A DNA stretch of 64,000 nt from NCBI GenBank assembly GCA_023400985.1, contig JAEXEN010000016.1:38356-102355 (forward strand), in the 5' to 3' direction. Each line of letters starts with the position of its first letter. The stretch's first letter is position 1. Positions 16,901 through 23,942 of this stretch are shown in pieces. The notes under the pieces were generated by a model. The model saw only the letters and a program-made list of their open reading frames with translations. It did no database searches and was not told where the DNA came from. A program made the position numbers and the translations under genes. The stretch comes from Bacillota bacterium. Lineage in GTDB: Bacteria > Bacillota > Clostridia > Christensenellales > CAG-138.

Positions 16901-17722
16901 ATGCTCGAACTACCGGAAAGCCATGTTTTCTCCGCGCAGCTCAATGCAGTGCTTGCGGGCAGGACCATCGTTTCCTGCCTTGCTAACTCCACGCCGCACG
17001 GCTTCGCTTTCTATGCGGGCGACCCTGCGCTTTATCCGCTGATGCTTAATGGCAAAAAGGTCCTTTCCGTTTCGCCCTCCGGCGGACTTATCGAGTTCGA
17101 TCTCTCTGAGCTCGCGCTTACGCTGGGCGACGGCGTAACGCCGAAATACTTTGCGCCCGGTGAAAAGCCGCCAAATAAGCACCAGCTCCTCCTTGCGTTT
17201 GACGACGGCGCCTCTTTAAGCTGCACCATACAGATGTACGGCGGCATGTACGCGTTCATGAAGGATACCTACGACAATTTCTACTACCGCGTTACCAAGA
17301 AAAAACCCTCCCCTCTTACCGAGGCATTCGACCGCGCGTATTTCGACGGCCTTTTTTCTTCTATCAAGCCCACGTTGAGCCTTAAGGCCTTTCTTGCCAC
17401 AGAGCAAAGGATACCTGGCCTGGGCAACGGCGTTTTGCAGGATATACTTTTCAACGCCCGTCTTTCCCCCAAGGCCAAGCTGAATGCGCTTACCGACGCG
17501 CAAAAGGAGCTTTTGTTTACGAGTATAAAGCGCACGCTTGCCGCCATGACCGGCGAAGGCGGGCGCGACACCGAAAAGGACGTATTCGGCAGCTCCGGCG
17601 GCTATAAAACCATCCTGTCAAAAAACACATGGCATTACCAATGCCCGCGCTGCGGCGGCGTAATCGTGCGCGAGGCTTACATGGGCGGCAACGTGTATTA
17701 TTGCGCGGACTGCCAGAGGTAG
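16901..17722 (+). CDS. Fpg/Nei-family DNA glycosylase-like protein lacking the catalytic Pro2
   Basis: The family excises oxidised bases using an N-terminal proline as the Schiff-base nucleophile. This 273-residue protein has the family layout: an N-terminal beta sandwich starting MLELPESHVFSAQL, the helical H2TH region with PGLGNGVLQDILF, and a C-terminal zinc finger CPRCGG...YYCADCQR. Residue 2 is Leu instead of Pro; Glu3 is kept. The frame and start look secure (GGAGACGC before the ATG). It may belong to a subfamily with altered chemistry, or act as a lesion-binding protein. It lies 13 bases after the ABC permease gene. Confidence 0.82.
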   Translation: MLELPESHVFSAQLNAVLAGRTIVSCLANSTPHGFAFYAGDPALYPLMLNGKKVLSVSPSGGLIEFDLSELALTLGDGVTPKYFAPGEKPPNKHQLLLAFDDGASLSCTIQMYGGMYAFMKDTYDNFYYRVTKKKPSPLTEAFDRAYFDGLFSSIKPTLSLKAFLATEQRIPGLGNGVLQDILFNARLSPKAKLNALTDAQKELLFTSIKRTLAAMTGEGGRDTEKDVFGSSGGYKTILSKNTWHYQCPRCGGVIVREAYMGGNVYYCADCQR

Positions 17723-17727
17723 TTTCG

Positions 17728-18276
17728 ATGGGCACTATGCGGATCGTCAATATGACGGAATTCAACGAAAAGCAGCTTACGGAGGCGGCCGATATCCTCT
17801 GCAAAAGCTTGCCCGAGGGTTGGCCCACGTTGGAAGAGGCGCGGGAGGAAATACGCGAACGGCTGATTCCCGAAAACACGCTGCTCGCGGCGGTCGAAAG
17901 CGGCGCTGTGCTTGGCTTCGGTGGTATTCTGCCGGGCTACGGCGGCAATGTATACGAGCTTCACCCGCTCGCGGTGCGCGAAGACATGCGCAAAAAAGGC
18001 ATCGGAACGGCCATCGTGCACGCGCTCGAGGATGCGGCGCGACAAAAGGGTGCTTGCACGCTTTGGCTGGGCGCGGACGACGAGAAGAAAAACGGAGAAA
18101 CCTCTCTCGCTAACGTCGATCTTTTTGATAACCTGCCCGCTCGCATCAAAAGCTTCGGAGCGGGTACGCATCAAAGCGCATTCTATTTAAAACTCGGCTT
18201 TCAGATCATAGGCGTAATGCCCGACGCGAACGGCAAAGGCAAGCCGGATATCTATATGGGGAAACGGTTAAGGTAA
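17728..18276 (+). CDS. GNAT acetyltransferase resembling aminoglycoside 6'-N-acetyltransferases
   Basis: The GNAT protein has 182 residues and uses acetyl-CoA. The pyrophosphate-binding loop is in VREDMRKKGIGTAIV. The tail, with SAFYLKLGFQIIGVMPDANG and KPDIYMGKRL, is the pattern seen in several AAC(6')-type enzymes, as is the preceding LWLGADDE segment. This suggests an aminoglycoside or similar amine substrate, but intrinsic chromosomal homologues often have other or unknown substrates. The ATG at 17728 has GAGG about 9 bases upstream; a second ATG is at 17737. It starts five bases after the glycosylase gene and precedes a terminator. Confidence 0.75.
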   Translation: MGTMRIVNMTEFNEKQLTEAADILCKSLPEGWPTLEEAREEIRERLIPENTLLAAVESGAVLGFGGILPGYGGNVYELHPLAVREDMRKKGIGTAIVHALEDAARQKGACTLWLGADDEKKNGETSLANVDLFDNLPARIKSFGAGTHQSAFYLKLGFQIIGVMPDANGKGKPDIYMGKRLR

Positions 18277-18394
18277 CGGAAGCCGAAAAAACGGCGGAAA
18301 TGCAAAGTACGTGCCGAACCTTTATCGATAGCTCCGGGGGATTCTTGGCTTACGCTCAGAATGACCGGAAACTCGAAGGTTCGCCCAAAGGAAA

Positions 18395-18427
18395 ATGCCC
18401 CGGGAACAATCCCGAGGCATCTGTTTT
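18395..18427 (+). terminator. Terminator after the ABC-glycosylase-acetyltransferase run
   Basis: Arms ATGCCCCGGG and CCCGAGGCAT (one mismatch) around ACAAT-type loop bases are followed by CTGTTTT. It lies 118 bases after the acetyltransferase stop. Confidence 0.6.
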
Positions 18428-18539
18428 AAGCATCCGCCCCTGCAATGCAACGTTACATCGTATGCATCCGCCTCTTTGCGGAACGGCCAAAGCCGTTCCG
18501 GGGATCCGGAGGCCGAGCCCCCGAAACCCAGAAGGATTA

Positions 18540-18637
18540 TTAAGGGGCCGCGGCCCCTTAATTTATTCCGGCTTCGGCGGCATGTACACGTCCGGCGAAG
18601 CCGGAGCCCTTCGGGTCAAGGCCTGCGGCCTTGCGTG
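18540..18637. repeat. Modular hairpin repeat island 2 with a 22-bp perfect palindrome
   Basis: A perfect palindrome (18540-18561, arms TTAAGGGGCCG) precedes the modules TCCGGCGAAGCCGGA, CCCTTCGGG and AAGGCCTGCGGCCTT followed by GCGTG (18589-18637). They are the same units as in islands at 1.3 and 21.0 kb. The 494-base space between 18276 and 18771 has no believable gene. It also contains further GC-rich hairpins at 18480-18500 (GGAACGG..CCGTTCC) and around 18690. Confidence 0.6.
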
Positions 18638-18732
18638 CCGAAACGGATGAAAGGCGTAGCCTTTCGTTCCTTTCACAGCCGCCGCCCGGGAGGGCCCGCA
18701 GGCTCGACAGGCGGCTGTGCAAAACCCCAAAC

Positions 18733-18764
18733 TCAAAGAAGTGACCCGAAGGTCACTTCTTTGA
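18733..18764 (-). terminator. Terminator of the CAP-domain gene
   Basis: Arms TCAAAGAAGTGACC and GGTCACTTCTTTGA with a 4-base loop lie 7 bases beyond the CAP gene stop. On the minus strand it is followed by GTTTGGGGTTTT. Confidence 0.75.
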
Positions 18765-18770
18765 AAGGCA

Positions 18771-19847
18771 TTAGCCTATAAACTCCTGCGTCCAGTAGTT
18801 ACCGCTCGCCACGTATCCAACGCCGATGGTGGTGTAGCTTGCGTTGAGGATGTTCGCCCTATGGCCCGAGGAGTTCATCCATGCGTTCATAACGGCCTGC
18901 GGCGAGGAATAGCCCATGGCAATATTCTCCCCCGCGGTACGGTACGAGATGCCGAAGGTTTTCATCATGTCGAACGGAGAGCCGTAGGTCGGGCTCGTAT
19001 GCGAGAAATAGTGGTTATCGTGCATGTCCTGCGACTTGAGCCTTGCCACGTCCGAAAGCTTAGAGCTGAGGGTGAGAGGCCCTAAGCCGTTGAGCGCGCG
19101 CTGCTCGTTCACAAGCTCCACGACCTGTTCCTCATAAGAGAGGTTGTCGCTGCCCGAGGGGAGCGTCGGCTTTACCGTAGCGGTAGGCGCGGCGGTCGGC
19201 TTCACCGTAGCCGCAGGCGTTTCCGTTATGACGGGCGTCGCGGTGGGCTTTGCCGTGGGAGCCGCTGTCGCCGTAGGCGCGGCGGTCGGCTTTTCGGTAG
19301 CCGCGGGCGTTTCAACAGGCTTGTCCGTAGCGACGGGGGTCGATGTTACGACGGGCGTCGCAGTCGGCTTTACGGTGTTGAAGCAGTTCGTGTTCGCGAT
19401 AAGCTTCTTCAAAAGCTCGTTGATCGAAGCGCTCAGCTTGGAATTTGTGCAGCCTGAACCGGTGATCACGGATTCGGCGACGTTGTTCCCGGAAGACAGC
19501 TGATCTTTGAGCGCTTCAAGCGCGTTTTTCGCGCTGCTTACGCTGTTGGCCGTTGTGCCTGTGCAATTGCTGTTGCTATTGCATACGTTGTTAATCACAC
19601 AACTGCCGGCATTCTTGCAGGCGGCGCCGTTCAGACAATCGTTTGCGGCAGTGTTGCAGCCGTTTCCGCTGCAGATAAGGTTCAGTCCGGCACCGCTGCC
19701 GCAGTTTTGAAGCGTCTCAATGAGGTCGCTTACATCCATGCGGACTTGCGTGCCCGTCGGGCAATACGCATTAGGTGCGGCGTAGGCGACCGAGGAAATT
19801 CCCAAAAGGAGTACGGCTGCCATGACCGCGATGATTTTTTTCTTCAT
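18771..19847 (-). CDS. Secreted CAP/SCP-domain protein with Cys-rich N-domain and Thr/Pro linker
   Basis: The 358-residue exported protein has a signal peptide in residues 1-25 (KKKIIAVMAAVLLLGISSVAYA). A Cys-rich region of about 120 residues with many Asn follows, then a roughly 70-residue linker of PTA/TPV repeats, and a C-terminal YkwD-type CAP domain (VVELVNEQRALNGLGPL, NHYFSHTSP, AGENIAMGY, WMNSSGHRANIL). CAP domains keep the His/Glu cleft seen here, but their activity is mostly unknown. The start is ATG 19847, with AGGAGG eight bases upstream; the in-frame GTG 19856 overlaps that site. The odd feature is the Cys/Asn-rich head, which I do not recognise. Confidence 0.88.
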   Translation of the reverse strand: MKKKIIAVMAAVLLLGISSVAYAAPNAYCPTGTQVRMDVSDLIETLQNCGSGAGLNLICSGNGCNTAANDCLNGAACKNAGSCVINNVCNSNSNCTGTTANSVSSAKNALEALKDQLSSGNNVAESVITGSGCTNSKLSASINELLKKLIANTNCFNTVKPTATPVVTSTPVATDKPVETPAATEKPTAAPTATAAPTAKPTATPVITETPAATVKPTAAPTATVKPTLPSGSDNLSYEEQVVELVNEQRALNGLGPLTLSSKLSDVARLKSQDMHDNHYFSHTSPTYGSPFDMMKTFGISYRTAGENIAMGYSSPQAVMNAWMNSSGHRANILNASYTTIGVGYVASGNYWTQEFIG

Positions 19848-20178
19848 GGTTTTCACCTCCTACGGCCCATTCTACGGGCTGAAAATGCAAAAAAATAGCT
19901 GTAAATGCTTCCATACATGGTTTCAACGTCCAGAAAACGGGACCTTTTTGCACATTGCGACGGCAAGCCTTGGAATTTTTGTACTGTAAAAAAAACCGTA
20001 TCCCTCTTTTGAAATACAGATAGGCGCTTAGAAAACGCCGTTTTCCCTCGAAGGTGCAAATTTGGAAAAGGACGGAAAAAATCCACTTTCGCAAAAAGTT
20101 CCGATGTAATTTCAGGTAAAATTGCCATTTCTTATGTTTGTCAGACATCGTCTTCGTATCGTTCACGCAATTGCCGCT
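19848..20178. other. Intergenic region, no gene seen
   Basis: This AT-richer spacer between the divergent CAP and TetR genes has no frame with a ribosome site or family signature. It should contain the CAP gene promoter, but no clear consensus was found. Confidence 0.5.
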
Positions 20179-20216
20179 TTTCAACCGTTGAAATTTAGTC
20201 AACTGTCCAATATACT
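20179..20216 (+). promoter_or_regulatory. TetR-gene promoter with overlapping palindromic operator
   Basis: TTGAAA (20188-20193), 17 bases, TATACT (20211-20216) form a good sigma-A promoter. A perfect 15-bp palindrome TTTCAACCGTTGAAA (20179-20193) covers the -35 box, and a GTTGA..TCAAC repeat follows. This fits autorepression by the TetR product. Confidence 0.65.
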
Positions 20217-20259
20217 ATAGATATAGAAACTATGATCGATTTCTTCAGGAGGCGTATAT

Positions 20260-20844
20260 ATGGGCAATTCGAACGACAGACGCGTGCGCAAAACCAAGGC
20301 GCTGATACGCCGGTCGCTTACGGAACTGTTGAAAACCAAGGAACTCAACGACATTTCCGTGAGCGAGCTTACGAAGCTATCCGACATCAGCCGCGGCACT
20401 TTCTATTTGCATTATAAGAACGTATTCGATCTGTTCGAGCAGACGGAAGACGAGCTTGTGGAGGATGTCGGCACGATCTTATTCAGCCACCGCAGCGACG
20501 CGCAGTGGCTTTCCGCGCCGACGCTTATCGATTTGTTCCGCTATGTCGCCTCCAATGCGGAGATATTCGCCGCGATGCTCCGCGTGAAGGAAACGGAGTT
20601 TTTCAAAAAGCTCACCACGCAGCTCAAGCCGCAGACGCAAGAGGAATGGCGCATGCTTTTGCCGGGCGCGGAGGAGGGCATGTTTGAATATTGTTACGCA
20701 TTCGTCGCAAGCGGCTGTGCGGCGCTCATGAAGCTCTGGTTCGAATCCGGCATGCAGGAAACCCCGGAAGTGATCGCCGATTTTGCGCGCAGGCTGATCG
20801 ACAATCTGCTCGCTGTCGCCTCAAATGTGAAAAACCCGATATGA
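20260..20844 (+). CDS. TetR/AcrR family transcriptional regulator
   Basis: A 194-residue one-component repressor. The N-terminal HTH (about residues 8-56) shows KTKALIRRSLTELLK, ISVSELTKLSDISRGTFYLHY and KNVFDLFEQ. The C-terminal 130 residues form a helical TetR_C-type ligand domain. ATG follows AGGAGG at ideal spacing, and a palindrome overlaps the promoter. No transporter or enzyme lies next to it in the same direction, so its only obvious local target is itself. A terminator closes the gene 28 bases downstream. Confidence 0.9.
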   Translation: MGNSNDRRVRKTKALIRRSLTELLKTKELNDISVSELTKLSDISRGTFYLHYKNVFDLFEQTEDELVEDVGTILFSHRSDAQWLSAPTLIDLFRYVASNAEIFAAMLRVKETEFFKKLTTQLKPQTQEEWRMLLPGAEEGMFEYCYAFVASGCAALMKLWFESGMQETPEVIADFARRLIDNLLAVASNVKNPI

Positions 20845-20871
20845 GCGATGGCTTATTATGAAATAATATAA

Positions 20872-20900
20872 TAATGGAGTTTCCGTTGGAAACTCCATTA
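20872..20900 (+). terminator. Terminator after the TetR gene
   Basis: Arms TAATGGAGTTTCC and GGAAACTCCATTA are perfect, with a 3-base loop, followed by ATTTCT. Confidence 0.7.
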
Positions 20901-20962
20901 ATTTCTACGGAGCTTCGGGAGCCGCTGCCCCTGACAGCTCTATTTTGACTTTGACGACATGC

Positions 20963-21063
20963 GCGTCCGGCGAAGCCGGAGCCCTTCGGGCCAAGGCCTA
21001 TGGCCTTGCGTGGGCAGGGAGCCTGCGGCCTCGCGTGTGCCAAGGGCTGCGGCTTTGCGTGCG
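20963..21063. repeat. Modular hairpin repeat island 3
   Basis: The plus strand reads TCCGGCGAAGCCGGA, GCCCTTCGGGC, CAAGGCCTATGGCCTTG, GAGCCTGCGGCCTC, then a drifted AAGGGCTGCGGCTTT, each followed by GCGTG. The first three are nearly identical to the island at 1321-1370. The whole 430-base space between the TetR and DegV genes is non-coding. It also holds hairpins at 21122-21147 (arms TACTGGAAATTC) and 21234-21263. Confidence 0.6.
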
Positions 21064-21121
21064 TCAAAACGAAGGTCGCGTTTGTGTCCCGAAGGGCCAA
21101 ACGCATAGCGCCTTGCTGAAG

Positions 21122-21147
21122 TACTGGAAATTCAAGAATTTCCAGTA
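21122..21147. terminator. Hairpin in the TetR-DegV interval
   Basis: Perfect 12-bp arms (TACTGGAAATTC) with a 2-base loop. There is no clear U-tract, so its role as a terminator of degV or as part of the repeat island is undecided. Confidence 0.35.
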
Positions 21148-21274
21148 AATGAAAACCGGAGATTTTCATTCCTTTCATGGTTTTGTAACCGTATCGCAGA
21201 TGCAGCAAAACCGTGAAAAACCCGCCGCAGCGACCTCGCGGAAATGGCGTGGCCATTTTCGCGAAAGCGAAGCG

Positions 21275-22102
21275 CTAGAATGCCAGTACGACGCCGCCTT
21301 CGTTTGCATACATCGAGCTTGCACAGCTCGTGGGGAGCACCAAGACCTCGCGGAAACGGTAGCGCTCGCTTATCGCGTCCGCGAGCTTTTGCGCGAGCGG
21401 CAAATTGTTGCAGTGGGAAATGACCGCGCTCTCCCCCTCGGTATTCTTGCCGCTTTGCTCCACGGTATCGGCGAGCTTTTGAAGCACTTGTTTTTCGCCG
21501 CGCGCATAGGAGAAAAACGCGATGTTGCCATCGCCGTCGGAACCCATCAAAAGCTTAATGCCCAGGATGGACACAAGCCTTTCGGTGATGCGGTGAAGAC
21601 GTCCGTTCTTTTGTAGGTTTGCCAGATTTTCCAGCACGAAATAGGTCTTCATATCCTTGATGAAGCTTTCCATCGCACCGATGAGGTTCACGCGCTCCAC
21701 GCCCTGCTTAAGCAGGTCATAGAGCTTTCGCACCACGAGCGCCTCGCCCGCGGACGCGCTTTTGGAATCGAATACATGCACGGCCGCCCCCTCGGCTTCC
21801 GCAAGCTCCCTGCCCGTCATGGCGCTCCCATAGGAGCCGGAAAGGTTGGAGGAGACCGTTACGGCGTAAGATTCCTTCGCCTCCGTAAAGGCATCGAAAT
21901 ACATACCCGGCGGAGGGCAGGAGGAGGTGATTTTCTGCGCCGCACGCATGTCGTCAAGGAAGCTCCGCTTGTCGAGCTTGCCGTTATCCTCATAGCTTTT
22001 GCCGTCGAGATGCAAAAAGATGGGGACGATTTTCGCTTCGTACAGCGCGCAGAGCTGCTCGTTCAAATCGCTCAGGCTGTCGGCAATGATTTTGATCGAC
22101 AT
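21275..22102 (-). CDS. DegV-family fatty-acid-binding protein
   Basis: DegV proteins bind a fatty acid and present it to the kinase FakA. The 275-residue product begins MSIKIIADSLSDLNEQL. It shows the lipid-head-binding serine motif TSSCPPPGMYFDAF, VSSNLSGSYGSA, and the C-terminal CNNLPLAQKLADAI. An upstream extension to 22156 is open, but the ATG at 22102 with GGAG about 10 bases before it fits the family start. It is divergent from an AraC regulator. A FakA/YloV-type fragment occurs elsewhere at 41.6 kb, but no complete fakA is in the window. Confidence 0.92.
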   Translation of the reverse strand: MSIKIIADSLSDLNEQLCALYEAKIVPIFLHLDGKSYEDNGKLDKRSFLDDMRAAQKITSSCPPPGMYFDAFTEAKESYAVTVSSNLSGSYGSAMTGRELAEAEGAAVHVFDSKSASAGEALVVRKLYDLLKQGVERVNLIGAMESFIKDMKTYFVLENLANLQKNGRLHRITERLVSILGIKLLMGSDGDGNIAFFSYARGEKQVLQKLADTVEQSGKNTEGESAVISHCNNLPLAQKLADAISERYRFREVLVLPTSCASSMYANEGGVVLAF

Positions 22103-22293
22103 GGATGATTTCTCCGTTCCACGCATAAATTTGCATACTGTATTATTATATTGCATTTTTCTTTCCGCCGCAATTCGCAGAATGTGAAACCTTTGTGTAC
22201 TATACCGTCAGTTTGTCTTTTTGCGCTTTTTACAACAACTTATACTTGAAATCTTGCAAAAAACGCTTTATCCTGATAGGCGGAGGTGAGAAC

Positions 22294-23136
22294 ATGGCAC
22301 ACGAGCAGCCGTCTGAGAAGCGCGGCTATTTGAACGAGGATTTCCGCCTGTTCCACATACGCGACAAGCGCGCGCTGGATCTTGATTATCACTACCATGA
22401 ATTCGATAAGATCGTGGTGTTTCTAAGCGGCAAGGTAACTTATTTGATGGAGGGAAAGTCCTACTTTCTTTCGCCCTACGATATTTTGCTCGTGGGCCGG
22501 GATCAAATTCATCGCCCCGTTATCGCTACCTCCGAGCCGTATGAGCGCATTGTCCTTTGGATGAACGCCTCTTACCTATCGGCGCACAGCACGGAGGAGG
22601 ACGACCTTAGCCGTTGTTTCCATCTCGCGCGTAAGCGCGGCTTCGGGCTTTTGCGCCTCGATGGGAACGAGCGCTTCACGCTGATGCGCCATCTCAAAGA
22701 GACCGAGGATGCGCTGATTTCCAAGGAATTTGCGCATGACCTCCTGTCACGGGTATGTTTTTTGCGTTTTCTCATTGAGCTCAACCGCATCGCCTACGGC
22801 GACAAGACGGAGCTCAATACCGCAGCGTACCGCAGCGACCCGCGTTTGAACGACGTAATCGCCTACATCAACGCGAATCTCGACGACGACCTTTCGCTCG
22901 ACGCGCTGTGCGCGAAATTCTTCGTCAGTAAATCGCACTTAATGCACCGCTTCAAAGAGCTTACGGGTTGCACGGCGCACAGCTACATACGCCAAAAAAG
23001 GCTGATGCGTGCAAGCGAGCTTATCCGCGCGGGCGCGCCGGTGACCGAAGCCTGCGCGCGCTCCGGTTTCGGCGATTATTCGGCTTTTTTGAAAGCGTTT
23101 AAGGCTATGTTCGGCTGTGTGCCGAGCGACCTATAG
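22294..23136 (+). CDS. AraC family transcriptional regulator with cupin sensor domain
   Basis: The 280-residue activator has an N-terminal cupin-like domain (YHYHEFDKIVVFLSGKVTY, YDILLVGRDQIHRP) expected to bind a small ligand. The C-terminal double HTH has DDDLSLDALCAKFFVSKSHLMHRFK and the second helix pair RSGFGDYSAFLKAFKAMFG. ATG 22294 has GGAGGTGAG upstream; the open frame to 22195 lacks a ribosome site. The target is unknown; the divergent degV gene is a candidate. A bidirectional terminator follows. Confidence 0.9.
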   Translation: MAHEQPSEKRGYLNEDFRLFHIRDKRALDLDYHYHEFDKIVVFLSGKVTYLMEGKSYFLSPYDILLVGRDQIHRPVIATSEPYERIVLWMNASYLSAHSTEEDDLSRCFHLARKRGFGLLRLDGNERFTLMRHLKETEDALISKEFAHDLLSRVCFLRFLIELNRIAYGDKTELNTAAYRSDPRLNDVIAYINANLDDDLSLDALCAKFFVSKSHLMHRFKELTGCTAHSYIRQKRLMRASELIRAGAPVTEACARSGFGDYSAFLKAFKAMFGCVPSDL

Positions 23137-23152
23137 TAAATTACGAAAATCT

Positions 23153-23199
23153 CATATGCGAAGCCCGTTTTGCTTAACGCAAAACGGGCTTCGCATATG
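23153..23199. terminator. Bidirectional terminator between AraC and PRC-barrel genes
   Basis: Arms of 21 bases, starting CATATGCGAAGCCCGTTTTG, around TTAAC. It lies between two convergent genes and can serve both. Confidence 0.8.
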
Positions 23200-23219
23200 A
23201 ATTAAATTCTTCTTAAATA

Positions 23220-23864
23220 TTATACGTTAAGCGTCATGAGAAGTATAGCGTCGTGAAGTTCCGCTTCGTCGAGCAGTTTGGCGCTCAAGACGGTGCCCTT
23301 GCCGGCGAAAAATTCTCCGTCGTCACTGCCGACATCGCTCAGGAGCGTTTTGCCGAGCAGGAACTGCTTGGACTCCTGGTTGACGCGGTTTACGGGAGCC
23401 TCGGGCGTTTCGCTCGCGGTCTCGTTGATAAATACGACGTTGCCCGCGAGGGAGGCGACCTGCGCCACACCGAATTCCGTGCCGTCATCGAGGTAGATCA
23501 CGCTGAGGGCGCCCGTCTTATCTTCAAAGGCGAAATCCTTCACCGTGCCGAGGATGTTGCCCGTGCTTGAAAGCACCGTAGCGCCCGGCATGAAGAAGCC
23601 CTTTTCGATAATGCGGAGTATCTCGGCGGATTCGTAGAGCTTTTTCGCGTTATCCACGGAGCCTGTTACAACGTAGTTCACGCCGATGCCTACCACGTCG
23701 CCAAGGTTGATAGCGCGAAACTCATAGCCCGCACTGTTTTTCAGAATCAGGTATTCCGCGTTTTTCGCACCGGCATTGATCACGATATCCTGAACGACGC
23801 CGCACTCGCGCCCCTCTTTGATACCCATGACCTTCAGGCCGATTACTTCCGACGACTTCTTCAT
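23220..23864 (-). CDS. PRC-barrel domain protein
   Basis: The 214-residue soluble protein has two PRC-barrel-like units: about residues 5-75 (VIGLKVMGIKEGRECGVVQDIV) and 90-150 (GATVLSSTGNILGTVKDFAFED). A C-terminal part has a third barrel-like VLSAKLLDEAELHDAI segment. PRC-barrels are small beta barrels used in RNA metabolism and photosynthesis-related complexes; in Bacillota, YlmC/YrrD-type proteins are mostly uncharacterised. ATG follows AGGAG at good spacing. The gene is separated by 78 bases from the upstream VanW gene, in the same direction. The function is unknown. Confidence 0.82.
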   Translation of the reverse strand: MKKSSEVIGLKVMGIKEGRECGVVQDIVINAGAKNAEYLILKNSAGYEFRAINLGDVVGIGVNYVVTGSVDNAKKLYESAEILRIIEKGFFMPGATVLSSTGNILGTVKDFAFEDKTGALSVIYLDDGTEFGVAQVASLAGNVVFINETASETPEAPVNRVNQESKQFLLGKTLLSDVGSDDGEFFAGKGTVLSAKLLDEAELHDAILLMTLNV

Positions 23865-23942
23865 GTTCTGCTCCTCCTATATTGCTCTTACTATCATAAT
23901 ACATAAATGCAAAATTTGTAAGTATCTGCTCGAAAAAAGGCG

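Noticed and set aside
19857..20202. Minus-strand frames upstream of the CAP gene
   Set aside because: Composition and lack of a ribosome site suggest chance open frames in a promoter region.
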